Shown here: positions 24,511 through 32,238 of the stretch, in pieces | Numbering within the stretch: position 1 is the first letter of the stretch | How the letters are laid out: each line of letters begins with the position of its first letter | NCBI RefSeq assembly: GCF_016583575.1 | Contig: NZ_NRRG01000026.1 | Span: 1-64,000, forward strand | DNA: 64,000 bases | DNA from: Thiocystis violacea | GTDB lineage: Bacteria; Pseudomonadota; Gammaproteobacteria; Chromatiales; Chromatiaceae | Reading direction: 5' to 3' | Position numbers and translations under genes: made by a program | The notes under the pieces: model-generated | Told to the model about the DNA's origin: nothing | What the model saw: only the letters and a program-made list of their open reading frames with translations | Databases searched by the model: none

Positions 24511-24811
24511 TGGCCGACCGAGCGTGATCGCGATCAAGATCAAAAACGATTAACCCGCCCTTCACAGGGCACCAAACCGAGTTGCTAAGAGTGAATGTCA
24601 CTGTGATGGCATGAAAGGGACGACCGCCTCGCTGAAAACCTGGAAGGGGCCGAAGCCAGCTTAAGCTGAGACTGTGAGCCTGATTGAGGACAGCGGGGTA
24701 CGCGAATTCCATCAGGGCACGTGGATCACTTCGATGATGATCCCGCTAACGATGCCGGATATATGGCCGCAACGTTTCCTTCTACCAAATCAGCGATTTT
24801 CCTCTTGCATC
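24511..24811 (+). ncRNA. Candidate bridge/seek RNA region of the IS1111-type element
   Basis: This 300-bp non-coding stretch lies between the transposase stop and the right inverted repeat, where IS1111-group elements encode their guide RNA. It shows several short inverted repeats (for example CCCGCCCTTCACAGGGC near 24555). I have not identified the guide loops. It is called from family knowledge plus location. Confidence 0.45.
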
Positions 24812-24847
24812 GCGGGGCGGACCATATAAGGCCCCTTTAATTGCATG

Positions 24848-24874
24848 GGGGTCGGCTTGATGTGCGTGTTAGCC
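24848..24874. other. Truncated attC-like half-site
   Basis: GGGGTCGGCTTGATGTGCGT followed by GTTAGCC closely matches the right half of the attC-like site at 25751-25778 (GGGTCGGATTGAGGCGCGTG, TTAGGC). The matching left half is absent; the IS1111-type element begins 20 bp to the left. Confidence 0.5.
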
Positions 24875-24916
24875 AATTGATTTAGATTCGGTAGTCGCAA
24901 TACGCACGTAAGACTG

Positions 24917-25040
24917 CAGCAATTCCCGGCGAACGCTAACCTCTTGAAAAGATAGGTTACTATTTTGCAAACCCTGTTGCTGTCAAGAGTTGGATTCTTT
25001 ATAAATCAGTGGCTTACGATCAGTTCGCCGGGAATTGCTG
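24917..25040. mobile_element. Small MITE (124 bp, 18-bp inverted repeats, 9-bp target duplication)
   Basis: Perfect 18-bp terminal inverted repeats CAGCAATTCCCGGCGAAC / GTTCGCCGGGAATTGCTG enclose 88 bp, with the 9-bp direct repeat GTAAGACTG on each side (24908-24916, 25041-25049). An inner pair AACCTCTTGA / TCAAGAGTTG adds a second hairpin. It encodes nothing. It is inserted 6 bp beyond the stop codon of the 25055-25666 gene. Confidence 0.85.
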
Positions 25041-25054
25041 GTAAGACTGCGAGC

Positions 25055-25666
25055 CTAAAGATCGAATCTGATTCCATAAACTCTGCATCTCTTCAATATA
25101 GAGAGGGAATCGGCGGAATCTGTGCCCATGCCTGATACCGAGAAGCCTTTCCGCGTATCATAATAGCCAACAAAAGGCTTCTTTCCGACGTAGCCACCGA
25201 ACGCGTTCTTTGCGTTCACTAAGCCGCACACTATTGAGGTTTCATTGGCTCCTGTCTTCTTCAAAACTCCTTGTATAGAGTGGTATCTTGCGGAATATGG
25301 ATCCTTTAGACGATTTCCGACCTTCTTCTTGACTTCTGCGACTTGATTCGCCGTAAGATTAATATTCTTGAATGTGGTTGTAGGCGCGTTTTTGGTAGAG
25401 AGCTTTCTCCTTTTTCGTTCCCATTCCAATGTATACTTCGAGCTGAGGAAAGGACAATTCGTGAAGTAAGTGTTACCTTCCTTGTCGCTGTATTTATACA
25501 CGCCACGATGCTCATCTGAGCAACTTGATTCTACTGGTGGTTTTGGTTTCTCCACACTCAGCGAAGCGCTCGGATGGCGCGTCTCCACAGGGGAGCAACC
25601 GAGCGCCATGGTTAGTAACGCTAGATGTATGCCCGTCGCGAGAATCCCGAGATTGTTGCTTTGCAT
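25055..25666 (-). CDS. Lipoprotein of unknown function, cassette gene
   Basis: The 203-residue protein has a lipobox (MALGCS, Cys near 24), then a DUF4124-like start (YKYSDKEGNTYFTNCPF) and a C-terminal half with VKKKVGNRLKDPYSARYHSI and VCGLVNAKNAFGGYVGKKPF, a motif I know from small secreted proteins of many proteobacteria. It is likely anchored in the envelope. Function unknown. AT-richer codon use than the core. Its start codon lies 8 bp from an attC-like site, as in integron cassettes. Confidence 0.75.
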   Translation of the reverse strand: MQSNNLGILATGIHLALLTMALGCSPVETRHPSASLSVEKPKPPVESSCSDEHRGVYKYSDKEGNTYFTNCPFLSSKYTLEWERKRRKLSTKNAPTTTFKNINLTANQVAEVKKKVGNRLKDPYSARYHSIQGVLKKTGANETSIVCGLVNAKNAFGGYVGKKPFVGYYDTRKGFSVSGMGTDSADSLSILKRCRVYGIRFDL

Positions 25667-25673
25667 TGTTTGT

Positions 25674-25778
25674 CGCTAACGTGAAGCTTAAGCCGACCCA
25701 TACTTCGCCGCGATGCGGCCGAATGAAGGACTGAGTTCCGCGCGCAGTATTGGGTCGGATTGAGGCGCGTGTTAGGCG
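25674..25778. other. attC-like recombination site
   Basis: The ends CGCTAAC (25674-25680) and GTTAGGC (25771-25777) continue as imperfect complementary arms (GTGAAGCTTAAGCCGACCCA with TGGGTCGGATTGAGGCGCGT) around a 50-bp centre. Core and arm layout, and placement between two same-strand genes, match integron attC sites. Confidence 0.6.
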
Positions 25779-25825
25779 ATTATTGCGTTAAACATTCGAA
25801 AGCAGCAATCCAACCTGCCCGCTAG

Positions 25826-26251
25826 TTATTCATCACCCTCGCATATATGTAACTCAATTCGAAATCCCTCATGGGTAAGTAGTAATTCCTGAAACTCATC
25901 CCATGAAATAATCTGACCATCGACGACAATTCCTTGGGATGAAATCGTACCAGACAAATCATCATGAGACATGGAAATACGGTCATGATCTCGGATGAGG
26001 TATCTTCGGGAAAGACCGCGTCGTATCTTTGCTCTCAAACGTCCGAAACCGGCAAATGGGTCAACTTCGGCGAATACTCGAAATTTGTAACAACAATCAC
26101 CCTCAGTGATTTCCCGTGCTGCCAGGAGGTAACCCGGAGTGATAATGCGATCAACGTAAAGCTCGAAAATTCTTATCTGACCGGCACAGTCAATATATCT
26201 CTCCTGTTTCGGAAAGGACTCTTCCAACATCGCATCAACGTCAGTTCTCAT
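25826..26251 (-). CDS. Hypothetical protein, cassette gene
   Basis: The 141-residue soluble protein has alternating strands and helices. Its last third (GIVVDGQIISWDEFQELLLTHEGFRIELHI) resembles a repeated ending in uncharacterised proteins: a short 'own-this-by-default' strand pair then a helix WxEFxxLLxTYEGFxxxL. I do not know a function. The gene ends 48 bp before an attC-like site, so gene plus site would make one cassette. Confidence 0.65.
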   Translation of the reverse strand: MRTDVDAMLEESFPKQERYIDCAGQIRIFELYVDRIITPGYLLAAREITEGDCCYKFRVFAEVDPFAGFGRLRAKIRRGLSRRYLIRDHDRISMSHDDLSGTISSQGIVVDGQIISWDEFQELLLTHEGFRIELHICEGDE

Positions 26252-26300
26252 AGTGATTTGCTATTTTTCTGTTGAATGCAAAGATACGCTTCGCTTGAGG

Positions 26301-26352
26301 AAAAGGGGACGGATTTATTTTTTGGGTTCGATTGCATAAATAAATCTGTCCC
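26301..26352. repeat. REP-like palindrome interrupted by MITE copy B
   Basis: AAAAGGGGACGGATTTATTT and AAATAAATCTGTCCC match the intact element at 22968; the closing CCCC TTTTT now lies at 26554-26562, beyond the inserted MITE and its duplicated target. Confidence 0.7.
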
Positions 26353-26546
26353 GAATGGCACTAAGTTAAGCGCGTAACCTCTACAAAACAGCTACTTGCA
26401 TAGCCATCTGCGAGCCAGAAGCCCTACGGAACCCAGCGGAATCTAGGGAATTCCAGAGGGCATCCGCTGATTTGGCGGTAGCCAAAATCCGGGCTTTCAC
26501 GTAAGTGGCTGATATTTATAGGTGCTAGCTTATCTTAGTGCCATTC
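26353..26546. mobile_element. MITE-like element, copy B (194 bp, 11-bp target duplication)
   Basis: The ends GAATGGCACTAAG / CTTAGTGCCATTC and inner sequence are homologous to copy A in inverted orientation. Perfect 11-bp target duplication AAATCTGTCCC at 26342-26352 and 26547-26557. Both copies used a target ending TCTGTCCC. Confidence 0.85.
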
Positions 26547-26580
26547 AAATCTGTCCCCTTTTTCCGCGCCGGGCGCAAAC

Positions 26581-26787
26581 CCACCAGCTTTAGCTGGTGG
26601 TTGTTTAGTCGTCTACCATATCAATCACTATGGACTAAAAGTCCATAGTTTGAATTCGGACTGAAAGTCCTTCGTCCGCAGACTTTACTGCGGACTAAAG
26701 ATGATAAGGAATCGCTACGCGATGCCAGGTTTTGATTGAGAGCTTTCTAACGAAAGATTTTACTAAAAGTCTTGCACTGAAAGTGCA
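26581..26787. other. Array of about seven short hairpins
   Basis: In about 205 bp there are consecutive stem-loops: CCACCAGC/GCTGGTGG (26581-26600), ACTATGGACT/AGTCCATAGT (26627-26649), GGACT/AGTCC (26658-26670), GTCCGCAG/CTGCGGAC (26674-26695), ATCGC/GCGAT (26711-26723), CTTTC/GAAAG (26743-26756), TGCACT/AGTGCA (26773-26787). Loops are 3-6 nt. The first hairpin resembles end hairpins of IS200/IS605-type elements. It may be a decayed palindrome-rich transposon or a structured RNA. Confidence 0.6.
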
Positions 26788-26796
26788 TAGTTTTGA

Positions 26797-27948
26797 CTAA
26801 CGATTGGAACAATAAATATGACCAGTCAATTGGTCGCTATCCGCTTTGTCTTGTCTGACGAGAACCGGCATGATCCATATCAGTCTTCTGCCGGAAAGCT
26901 GCGGTCCATAGGGCTGATTGCGCCAATGACCGCGTCGCCAATGTGCCCTTACTTGGCTGCCTAGACCTTGGTTTTCGGTATATTTTGGCTCAAATGATCT
27001 TCCACAAAAATGAATTTTTGTATAGCCCATTGATGTTAACTTAGATGTATTCCGCTGAATATCCTTGGGTTTTTGTGCTCTATTTATATTTTCCAGTAAA
27101 GGCTTGGGTGTATCGAATGGCCAGCGCAATTCAACATCATCTGGGTAAGCAGAGAGATAGCATAAGCCATTAATTATGAGCTTCAGCGCTTCGAGGAATG
27201 CGAGGTAGCCGGAATTAGTTTCAGCTAGTTCTGTCTTAAGGCTTTCCGCTCTTCTGTGTCTTGCCCCCATCTTTTCATATTCAAGGATCGCTCTTTCGCC
27301 AGACTGTCGTGTGTGAGCCAAATCGTCATCTAAAGCATGCTTCGCAACGAGGGATATGGGTTCCGAAGCGATTTCTAATGATAGCGGAAGATAATAATAT
27401 TTGTCCTCATGGAGTATCCAATCAAATCTTCCTTGAGTGTTATGCGAGTCATCTGGGCAGGTAGATAATAGTATTTGTAAGATTTTTTCGTCAGGCGATG
27501 AAATAATGGAAATATATGCGCCATCAACGAAGCGACTATCGCCGTAAAGATCAAGGTCAAGTTGTTTCCCGAAGCTCATGTAAAACGAAGAATAGGGGAA
27601 CAATAAAGCTCCTGCTTTTATCTCGTCCACGTCAGTTTGGCGAAATTGTTCCGTAATTTCATCATTAAAGTGAAAGACTTGTCTTCCATGGCAGACGTAA
27701 GCTGCGTAGTGAATAGCGAGAGAGCATTCATGCATTGCTAGCTGTAAATTCTCGGGGCGTTGCTCAAAGGGCAAGCCCATAATCTCATCATTATATGTTT
27801 CTTGTATGTGCTTCGTAATAGCAATGAACGTTTCTGAATTTGCTATAGTTTCTGTGCCGGTAAGGCTCTGATAAATTGTCGCAATTTTCTTGGCAAACGG
27901 GCGAGTTATACGATATCGCTCGGGATGGTATCTCTTGGATAATTGCAT
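26797..27948 (-). CDS. Large accessory protein with AcrVA2-like C-terminal motif
   Basis: The 383-residue soluble protein starts at the ATG at 27948 (a GTG at 27987 is an alternative). The N-terminal two-thirds are mixed helix and strand. A segment FLEALKLIINGLCYLSAYPDD is followed by WPFDTPKPLLEN, and the C-terminus has GSQVRAHWRRGHWRNQPYG, then RRLIWIMPVLV. From memory, the anti-CRISPR AcrVA2 of Moraxella has a similar order: hydrophobic helix LLPYLLWLCVAEPD, then HIRRGHWHGYW, then RVRWQPAVFVN. AcrVA2 relatives are widespread and most are uncharacterised. So the family relation is plausible and an anti-CRISPR role is speculative. Codon use is AT-rich, unlike the core genes. Confidence 0.6.
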   Translation of the reverse strand: MQLSKRYHPERYRITRPFAKKIATIYQSLTGTETIANSETFIAITKHIQETYNDEIMGLPFEQRPENLQLAMHECSLAIHYAAYVCHGRQVFHFNDEITEQFRQTDVDEIKAGALLFPYSSFYMSFGKQLDLDLYGDSRFVDGAYISIISSPDEKILQILLSTCPDDSHNTQGRFDWILHEDKYYYLPLSLEIASEPISLVAKHALDDDLAHTRQSGERAILEYEKMGARHRRAESLKTELAETNSGYLAFLEALKLIINGLCYLSAYPDDVELRWPFDTPKPLLENINRAQKPKDIQRNTSKLTSMGYTKIHFCGRSFEPKYTENQGLGSQVRAHWRRGHWRNQPYGPQLSGRRLIWIMPVLVRQDKADSDQLTGHIYCSNR

Positions 27949-28151
27949 TTTTTGCTTCGACGTCTTGGCTTGGGAATACGTCAACACACGATGTTTCGGC
28001 GGATTTGTTTTAACGCTCAGTGGATTAGACAGAATCCGTAATTATGGTGCTAGACAGAATCGGTCTAACCTCCAAAATTGTCACGGTTGGCGCCGCTGGG
28101 CTTGGCCGCCCTTGTGTCTGCGTTCCACGTCGTGTTCCCGGAGACTAAGCC

Positions 28152-28382
28152 ATGACGAGAAACCGGTCAAACAATGCGGGATACGTCTGCTCTTTCTGTG
28201 ATAAGCATATGGAAAAGCTCTATGAATCAATCATCAAGACGCTCTGTGACCGTTTGATGGTGATCCGTGCCGAGCATGGGATCGCGGCCTATCCCGACCG
28301 GAGGTTGGTCGAGCCGTCACGCGATGACGTGGACGCCTACCTCGCCGAGTTGGGGCGCCGCCCCCGTTTGAAGGATTGGTAA
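28152..28382 (+). CDS. Small hypothetical protein at island edge
   Basis: The 76-residue frame (57 if it starts at the ATG at 28209) has a CSFC pair near the start and the segment HGIAAYPDRRLVEPSRDDVDAYLAEL, whose composition matches core genes. Just upstream a frame ends FHVVFPETKP at a TGA overlapping the ATG, possibly the remnant of a gene cut by the island. I do not recognise a family; it may be a fragment. Confidence 0.35.
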   Translation: MTRNRSNNAGYVCSFCDKHMEKLYESIIKTLCDRLMVIRAEHGIAAYPDRRLVEPSRDDVDAYLAELGRRPRLKDW

Positions 28383-28493
28383 TTCCGTCAGGTAGTCGAG
28401 GCTATACGGATTTATCTTGACAGTTCCATATCGGATTTGCCGGCGATCCTGGATCAAGCGGGCGGGCGAGGGCTAGTGTGCCTCGCGCGCCGC

Positions 28494-30263
28494 TCAATCG
28501 CTGTTCGTCGTTTCGTCCGGCTCCACGGTCTTGGCCATGCGTTTGGCGAAGTAGTAGATCCGCTGGAGCTTTTCGATGATGTCGATTTCCAGGGTGTAGG
28601 CCGGGATCCGATTCGGTTCCTCGGCGACCAGACGGCGCGCCTCGTGCGCGGCGGCCGAGTCGGCGATCGCGGTGATTTCGCGCTTCATGGTGGTGACGCT
28701 GCGCGCGGCGATTTCGTTGTTCTGCGCGACCGCTTGCAGGGCGGCGGCGAGCGCGCGGGTGACGGCCTGGTGGAATCCGAGCAGGACCTCGCGGGTGGGC
28801 TGGCTGATGGACACGCCCTGGTCGATGCGTTCGCGCCCGAGTACGACCAGGTTGGTCTCGATCAGGTCGCCGATGTTCTCCAGGTCGTTCACCGCCTCCA
28901 GCAACCGCATCAGCTCGCGGGTCTGACGCTCGGTGAGCACCAGACGGCTGATCCTGCCGAGATAGGTGACGATCTCGGCGTGCAGGCTGTCGACGTCGTT
29001 GTCCATCAGCTCGATGTCGCGCAGGGTCTGGCGGTTGCCGGTCAGAATGGCCGGCATGATCCGCAGCATCATCCGCTGCACGCTGTCGCCCATGTGGAGG
29101 ATCTCCAGCCGCACCCGGTCGAGCGCCAGCGAGGGGGTCGTCAGCAGTTCCTCGTCCAGATACTTTGGGCGCACGATGAAGGCGTCCTCGCCCAGTGGCT
29201 TGTCCGGCACCAGCCATTCCGCCAGGCGCGCGAACTGGCCGGTCAGGCCGATGAAGAGCAGGGTGTTGGCGACATTGAAGAGGGTATGGGCGTTGGCGAT
29301 CTGGCGCGGCACCTCCGCCGCCAGGCGCGCGCCGCCGGAGAGCGCCGGGTAGGAGGGCGAGAGCCATTGCACCAGCGCGGCCAACTGATCGATGAAGCCG
29401 ACCCAGATGAGCACCCCGGCGATATTGAAGAGGACATGCACCAGTCCCGCGCGCACGGCCTCCCTGGGCTTTCCGATCGCGGCCAGCATGGCGGTGACGC
29501 AGGTGCCGATGTTGGCGCCGAAGGCGAGCGCGATCCCGGTTTCCAGATTCACGAAGCCCTGGCTCGCCATGACGATGACGATGCCGGTGGTGGCGGCGGA
29601 GGATTGGATGAGGCCGGTGAAGAGCGTCGCGACCAGGATGCCGATGGCCGGGTTCTCCATCCGCGTCATCAGGTCCAGAAAGGGCTGATGGGCGCGCAAG
29701 GGCTCCATGGCGTGGCTCATCACGGTCATGCCGAAGAAGACAAGTCCCAGCCCCATGATCATGCCGCCATAGTGACGCGCGGACTCCTGCCTGGCGGCGA
29801 AGAGCAGGGTGAAGCCGACCCCGATCATCAGCAACGCCGTGTTGTCGATCCGGAAGGCGATGAGCTGCGCGGTGACGGTCGAGCCGATGTTGGCGCCCAT
29901 GATGACGCCCACCGATTGGGACAGCGACATGAGCCCCGCGCTGATGAAGCCGACCAGCAGCACGGTGGTGACCGAAGAGGAGTTGATCACGGCGGTGACG
30001 AAGGCGCCGGTGAGGGCGCCCATGAAGCGGTTGGTCGTCAGGCGCGCCAGGATGTCCTTCATGCGATCGCCCGCGACCGCCTTGAGCGCGTTCGCCATCT
30101 GATCCATGCCGGACAGGAAGAGCGCCAGCCCGCCGAACAGCCCCACGCCCATGACCCACCAGTCGATGACCCCGGTGCCCGCGTCGGCCCAGACCGGCGA
30201 GACGAAGCCAAGGGTCAGCGGCATGAGCGCCGCGAACCGGCGGGGCCTGGAGGCCGGCTTCAT
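28494..30263 (-). CDS. Na+/phosphate cotransporter family protein with PhoU-like tail
   Basis: The 589-residue protein has an N-terminal signal-like segment, two inverted Na/Pi repeats with the family QSS-type motifs (VINSSSVTTVLLVGF near 92 and LIQSSAATTGIVIVMAS near 212), and about eight to ten membrane segments up to residue 340. The C-terminal 240 residues are helical and PhoU-like (DRVRLEILHMGDSVQRMM, LEAVNDLENIGDLIETN). Known: such proteins move phosphate with sodium, the tail probably sensing state. It is last in a leftward phosphate operon and overlaps usp by ATGA. Confidence 0.9.
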   Translation of the reverse strand: MKPASRPRRFAALMPLTLGFVSPVWADAGTGVIDWWVMGVGLFGGLALFLSGMDQMANALKAVAGDRMKDILARLTTNRFMGALTGAFVTAVINSSSVTTVLLVGFISAGLMSLSQSVGVIMGANIGSTVTAQLIAFRIDNTALLMIGVGFTLLFAARQESARHYGGMIMGLGLVFFGMTVMSHAMEPLRAHQPFLDLMTRMENPAIGILVATLFTGLIQSSAATTGIVIVMASQGFVNLETGIALAFGANIGTCVTAMLAAIGKPREAVRAGLVHVLFNIAGVLIWVGFIDQLAALVQWLSPSYPALSGGARLAAEVPRQIANAHTLFNVANTLLFIGLTGQFARLAEWLVPDKPLGEDAFIVRPKYLDEELLTTPSLALDRVRLEILHMGDSVQRMMLRIMPAILTGNRQTLRDIELMDNDVDSLHAEIVTYLGRISRLVLTERQTRELMRLLEAVNDLENIGDLIETNLVVLGRERIDQGVSISQPTREVLLGFHQAVTRALAAALQAVAQNNEIAARSVTTMKREITAIADSAAAHEARRLVAEEPNRIPAYTLEIDIIEKLQRIYYFAKRMAKTVEPDETTNSD

Positions 30264-30748
30264 GGTTCGATCGTGGGCGCGCGCGCGGACTTGACCACGG
30301 TTACCGGAATCCGCGCGCGGTGCACCACCCGCTCGGCCACCGAGCCGAGCATGAGCTGCTTGAGCCCGGTCAGCCCCCGGCTGCCCATCACGATCATGCT
30401 GGCTTTGCGTTGGCCGGCGACCTCCAGAATGCGCGTGCTCGGCAGGCCCTTGACCAGCAGCGACTCCATGAGCGGCGCGTTCCTCGACTCCGGGTGATTC
30501 TTGCCGAATCCGTGCAGGAACTCGGCGAGCATGTCCGCCGCGCCGTCCTCGATGCGATGGAGCTGCTTTTTCTTCAGGGCGCGGCTGTAGTAGCCGGGCA
30601 TGGTGCCTGGGTCATGCACCACATGCAGGATCAGCAGCGGTCGCCCGAAGCACCTGGCCATCTCGAGCGCGCACAGCAGGGCGGCTTCCGAGTGGCTGGA
30701 GAAATCGACGGGGACCAGGATCGGGTGGACATCGGAGCTGTCTTTCAT
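30260..30748 (-). CDS. Universal stress protein (UspA family)
   Basis: The 162-residue single Usp domain begins PILVPVDFSSHSEAAL and has the ATP-binding signature MGSRGLTGLKQLMLGSVAERVV followed by PVTVVK. It is likely an ATP-binding Usp. It is translationally coupled: its stop overlaps the start of the Na/Pi gene, and its start overlaps the stop of the phosphatase gene (ATGA both times). Context ties it to phosphate stress. Confidence 0.92.
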   Translation of the reverse strand: MKDSSDVHPILVPVDFSSHSEAALLCALEMARCFGRPLLILHVVHDPGTMPGYYSRALKKKQLHRIEDGAADMLAEFLHGFGKNHPESRNAPLMESLLVKGLPSTRILEVAGQRKASMIVMGSRGLTGLKQLMLGSVAERVVHRARIPVTVVKSARAPTIEP

Positions 30749-32238
30749 GGCGTGGGATCCATGGACGAGCGCCCGGTGCGGGCATACTGGTTATAGACCG
30801 CCAGCATCGGCTCGGTCGGATAGGCGAGGGGTATCAGATGTTTGTCGGCGCGCGCGATCACGCCGATCCAGTCCAGGCCGGCGCCATGCAGGACGTGATG
30901 ATGAGGAATGCCGCCCGCGTTCATCCAGTAGGTGGCCTGATTGGGCGCGGGCGTGTGTCCGACGATGACGGGCGCGTCGTGCTTGACGCCGAGCCGCTTG
31001 CGCAGTCGCGCCAGGTCGCGCGGCCCGTAGCCGTTGGGCAGGTTGGAGCGGCGCAGTCGCACATGGGTCAACTGGTGGGCGAGCTTGGGATGGCGGTGGA
31101 TGTCGACCAGTCCCTCCCAGGTCATCTTGCCGGTGGGCGGGCCGGCGTGGCAGGCCAGATAGCCGGCGGAGGCGGCCACGTAGGGGAGTTGATCGTAGAA
31201 GGTTTGCATGGCGTCGCGGTAGCCTGGTCCACGCCGATCCAGCAGCGCCTGCTCCCAGAGCAGACCCTGGGGGATGCCGGCCTTGCTGATCTCCTCGGAG
31301 AAGCTGTCGTGATTGCCGCGCAGATAGAAGACGCGCTCGGGAAATCGCAGCTTGAGGCGGAAGATGAGATCCATCATCAGCATCGAGCTGTCCATCTCCT
31401 CTTCCTGGCCGGGCACGTCCGGCTGCACCGCGTCGCCGAGCAGGATGAGCAGACCGGTTCCGTCGACCAGCGACTCCAGGAATCCGTTCTGGGTCAGGAC
31501 CACCAGCAGGTTGTCGATGCGCGCGTGCAGATCTCCGACGAAGATGGGACGCGGGCGCTCGGGCAGGGCCAGCAGTCCGCTGGGTCGGCCATTGGGGTTG
31601 GGGACGCGATAGGGCTCGTCGCGCATCAGCGCGATGACCCGCTCGATCAGGTCCAGCGCCTCCGAGCGGGTCGGTGGCTCCAGCGGTCCGCCGAGCACCT
31701 CGCGCAGCCGTTCCAGCTTCTTCCAGCGCCAGCGCGCCATGCGTTCCATGAGTTCGTGCGAGGTAAGCGGTGCCACACAGGCGCCGGCGTGCGAGGACTT
31801 GTTTCTGAACGCCAGTCCCTTGTGCGAGAGCTTCAGCCGCAGATGCTGATTGTCGACCGCCTTGGGATAGCGCAGCCACAGACGCTGCATCGGATCCTCG
31901 CGTCCCAGGGTCAGCGAATCGCCCTTGCCGAGCCGCAGGAAGCCGCTGATATCGTGGAAATAACTGCCGGGGTCGCAGAACAGATAATCGCCCTTGTGGG
32001 TGAGGCGGCCGTCCGGGTCGAAACGCAGCTCGGGATAGAGATGCAGGCGGTAGCCTTCCTCGCCCCCCAGCAGGATCTGTAGCGGCAGGGCCGGCGGCGG
32101 GATGCGGATCTTTTCGTCGGTCAGGCGCAGGGAGCCGCGCAGGTCCACGTCCTCGCAAGCGTCCATGCCCTGGACAAGATCGCGAAAGCGTTTGAGGAAG
32201 CTCTTACGGGAGACGAGTTTCGGTTGCGCCATGGTCAT
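30745..32238 (-). CDS. PPP-type metallophosphoesterase with FHA-like N-terminal domain
   Basis: In this 497-residue protein, residues about 60-160 look like a forkhead-associated phosphopeptide domain (LTLGREDPM, DNQHLRL, NKSSHAGACV). Residues about 230-470 are a PPP phosphatase with the metal motifs GDLHARIDN, GDAVQPD, RGNHDSF and HAGPP, then a late VGHTP histidine. Predicted: it removes phosphate from protein Ser/Thr or from small molecules, with FHA recruiting a phosphoprotein. Its start overlaps the 3' end of the P-loop gene by 35 bp (an ATG six bases later is possible). It is inside the phosphate operon, which suggests a regulatory role. Confidence 0.8.
   Translation of the reverse strand: MTMAQPKLVSRKSFLKRFRDLVQGMDACEDVDLRGSLRLTDEKIRIPPPALPLQILLGGEEGYRLHLYPELRFDPDGRLTHKGDYLFCDPGSYFHDISGFLRLGKGDSLTLGREDPMQRLWLRYPKAVDNQHLRLKLSHKGLAFRNKSSHAGACVAPLTSHELMERMARWRWKKLERLREVLGGPLEPPTRSEALDLIERVIALMRDEPYRVPNPNGRPSGLLALPERPRPIFVGDLHARIDNLLVVLTQNGFLESLVDGTGLLILLGDAVQPDVPGQEEEMDSSMLMMDLIFRLKLRFPERVFYLRGNHDSFSEEISKAGIPQGLLWEQALLDRRGPGYRDAMQTFYDQLPYVAASAGYLACHAGPPTGKMTWEGLVDIHRHPKLAHQLTHVRLRRSNLPNGYGPRDLARLRKRLGVKHDAPVIVGHTPAPNQATYWMNAGGIPHHHVLHGAGLDWIGVIARADKHLIPLAYPTEPMLAVYNQYARTGRSSMDPTP

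Larger units (their letters stand above)
23350..24828 (+). mobile_element. IS110-family (IS1111-type) insertion sequence
   Basis: The element holds one transposase gene between subterminal inverted repeats ATGGTCCGCCCCGC (23355-23368) and GCGGGGCGGACCAT (24812-24825). Subterminal repeats and a long non-coding right end (about 300 bp) are typical of the IS1111 subgroup, in which a guide (bridge/seek) RNA is encoded after the transposase. No target duplication is visible, as expected. Outer ends are approximate to a few bases. To the right, 24848-24874 looks like half of an attC site. Confidence 0.85.

Noticed and set aside
26581-26787. Hairpin array as a retron msr-msd or riboswitch
   Set aside because: No reverse transcriptase is nearby and the seven similar small stems fit neither a retron RNA nor any riboswitch I know.
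28437-30497. A 686-codon plus-strand frame opposite the Na/Pi transporter
   Set aside because: It is a His/Asp-rich antisense shadow; the minus-strand gene has clear motifs and operon overlaps.
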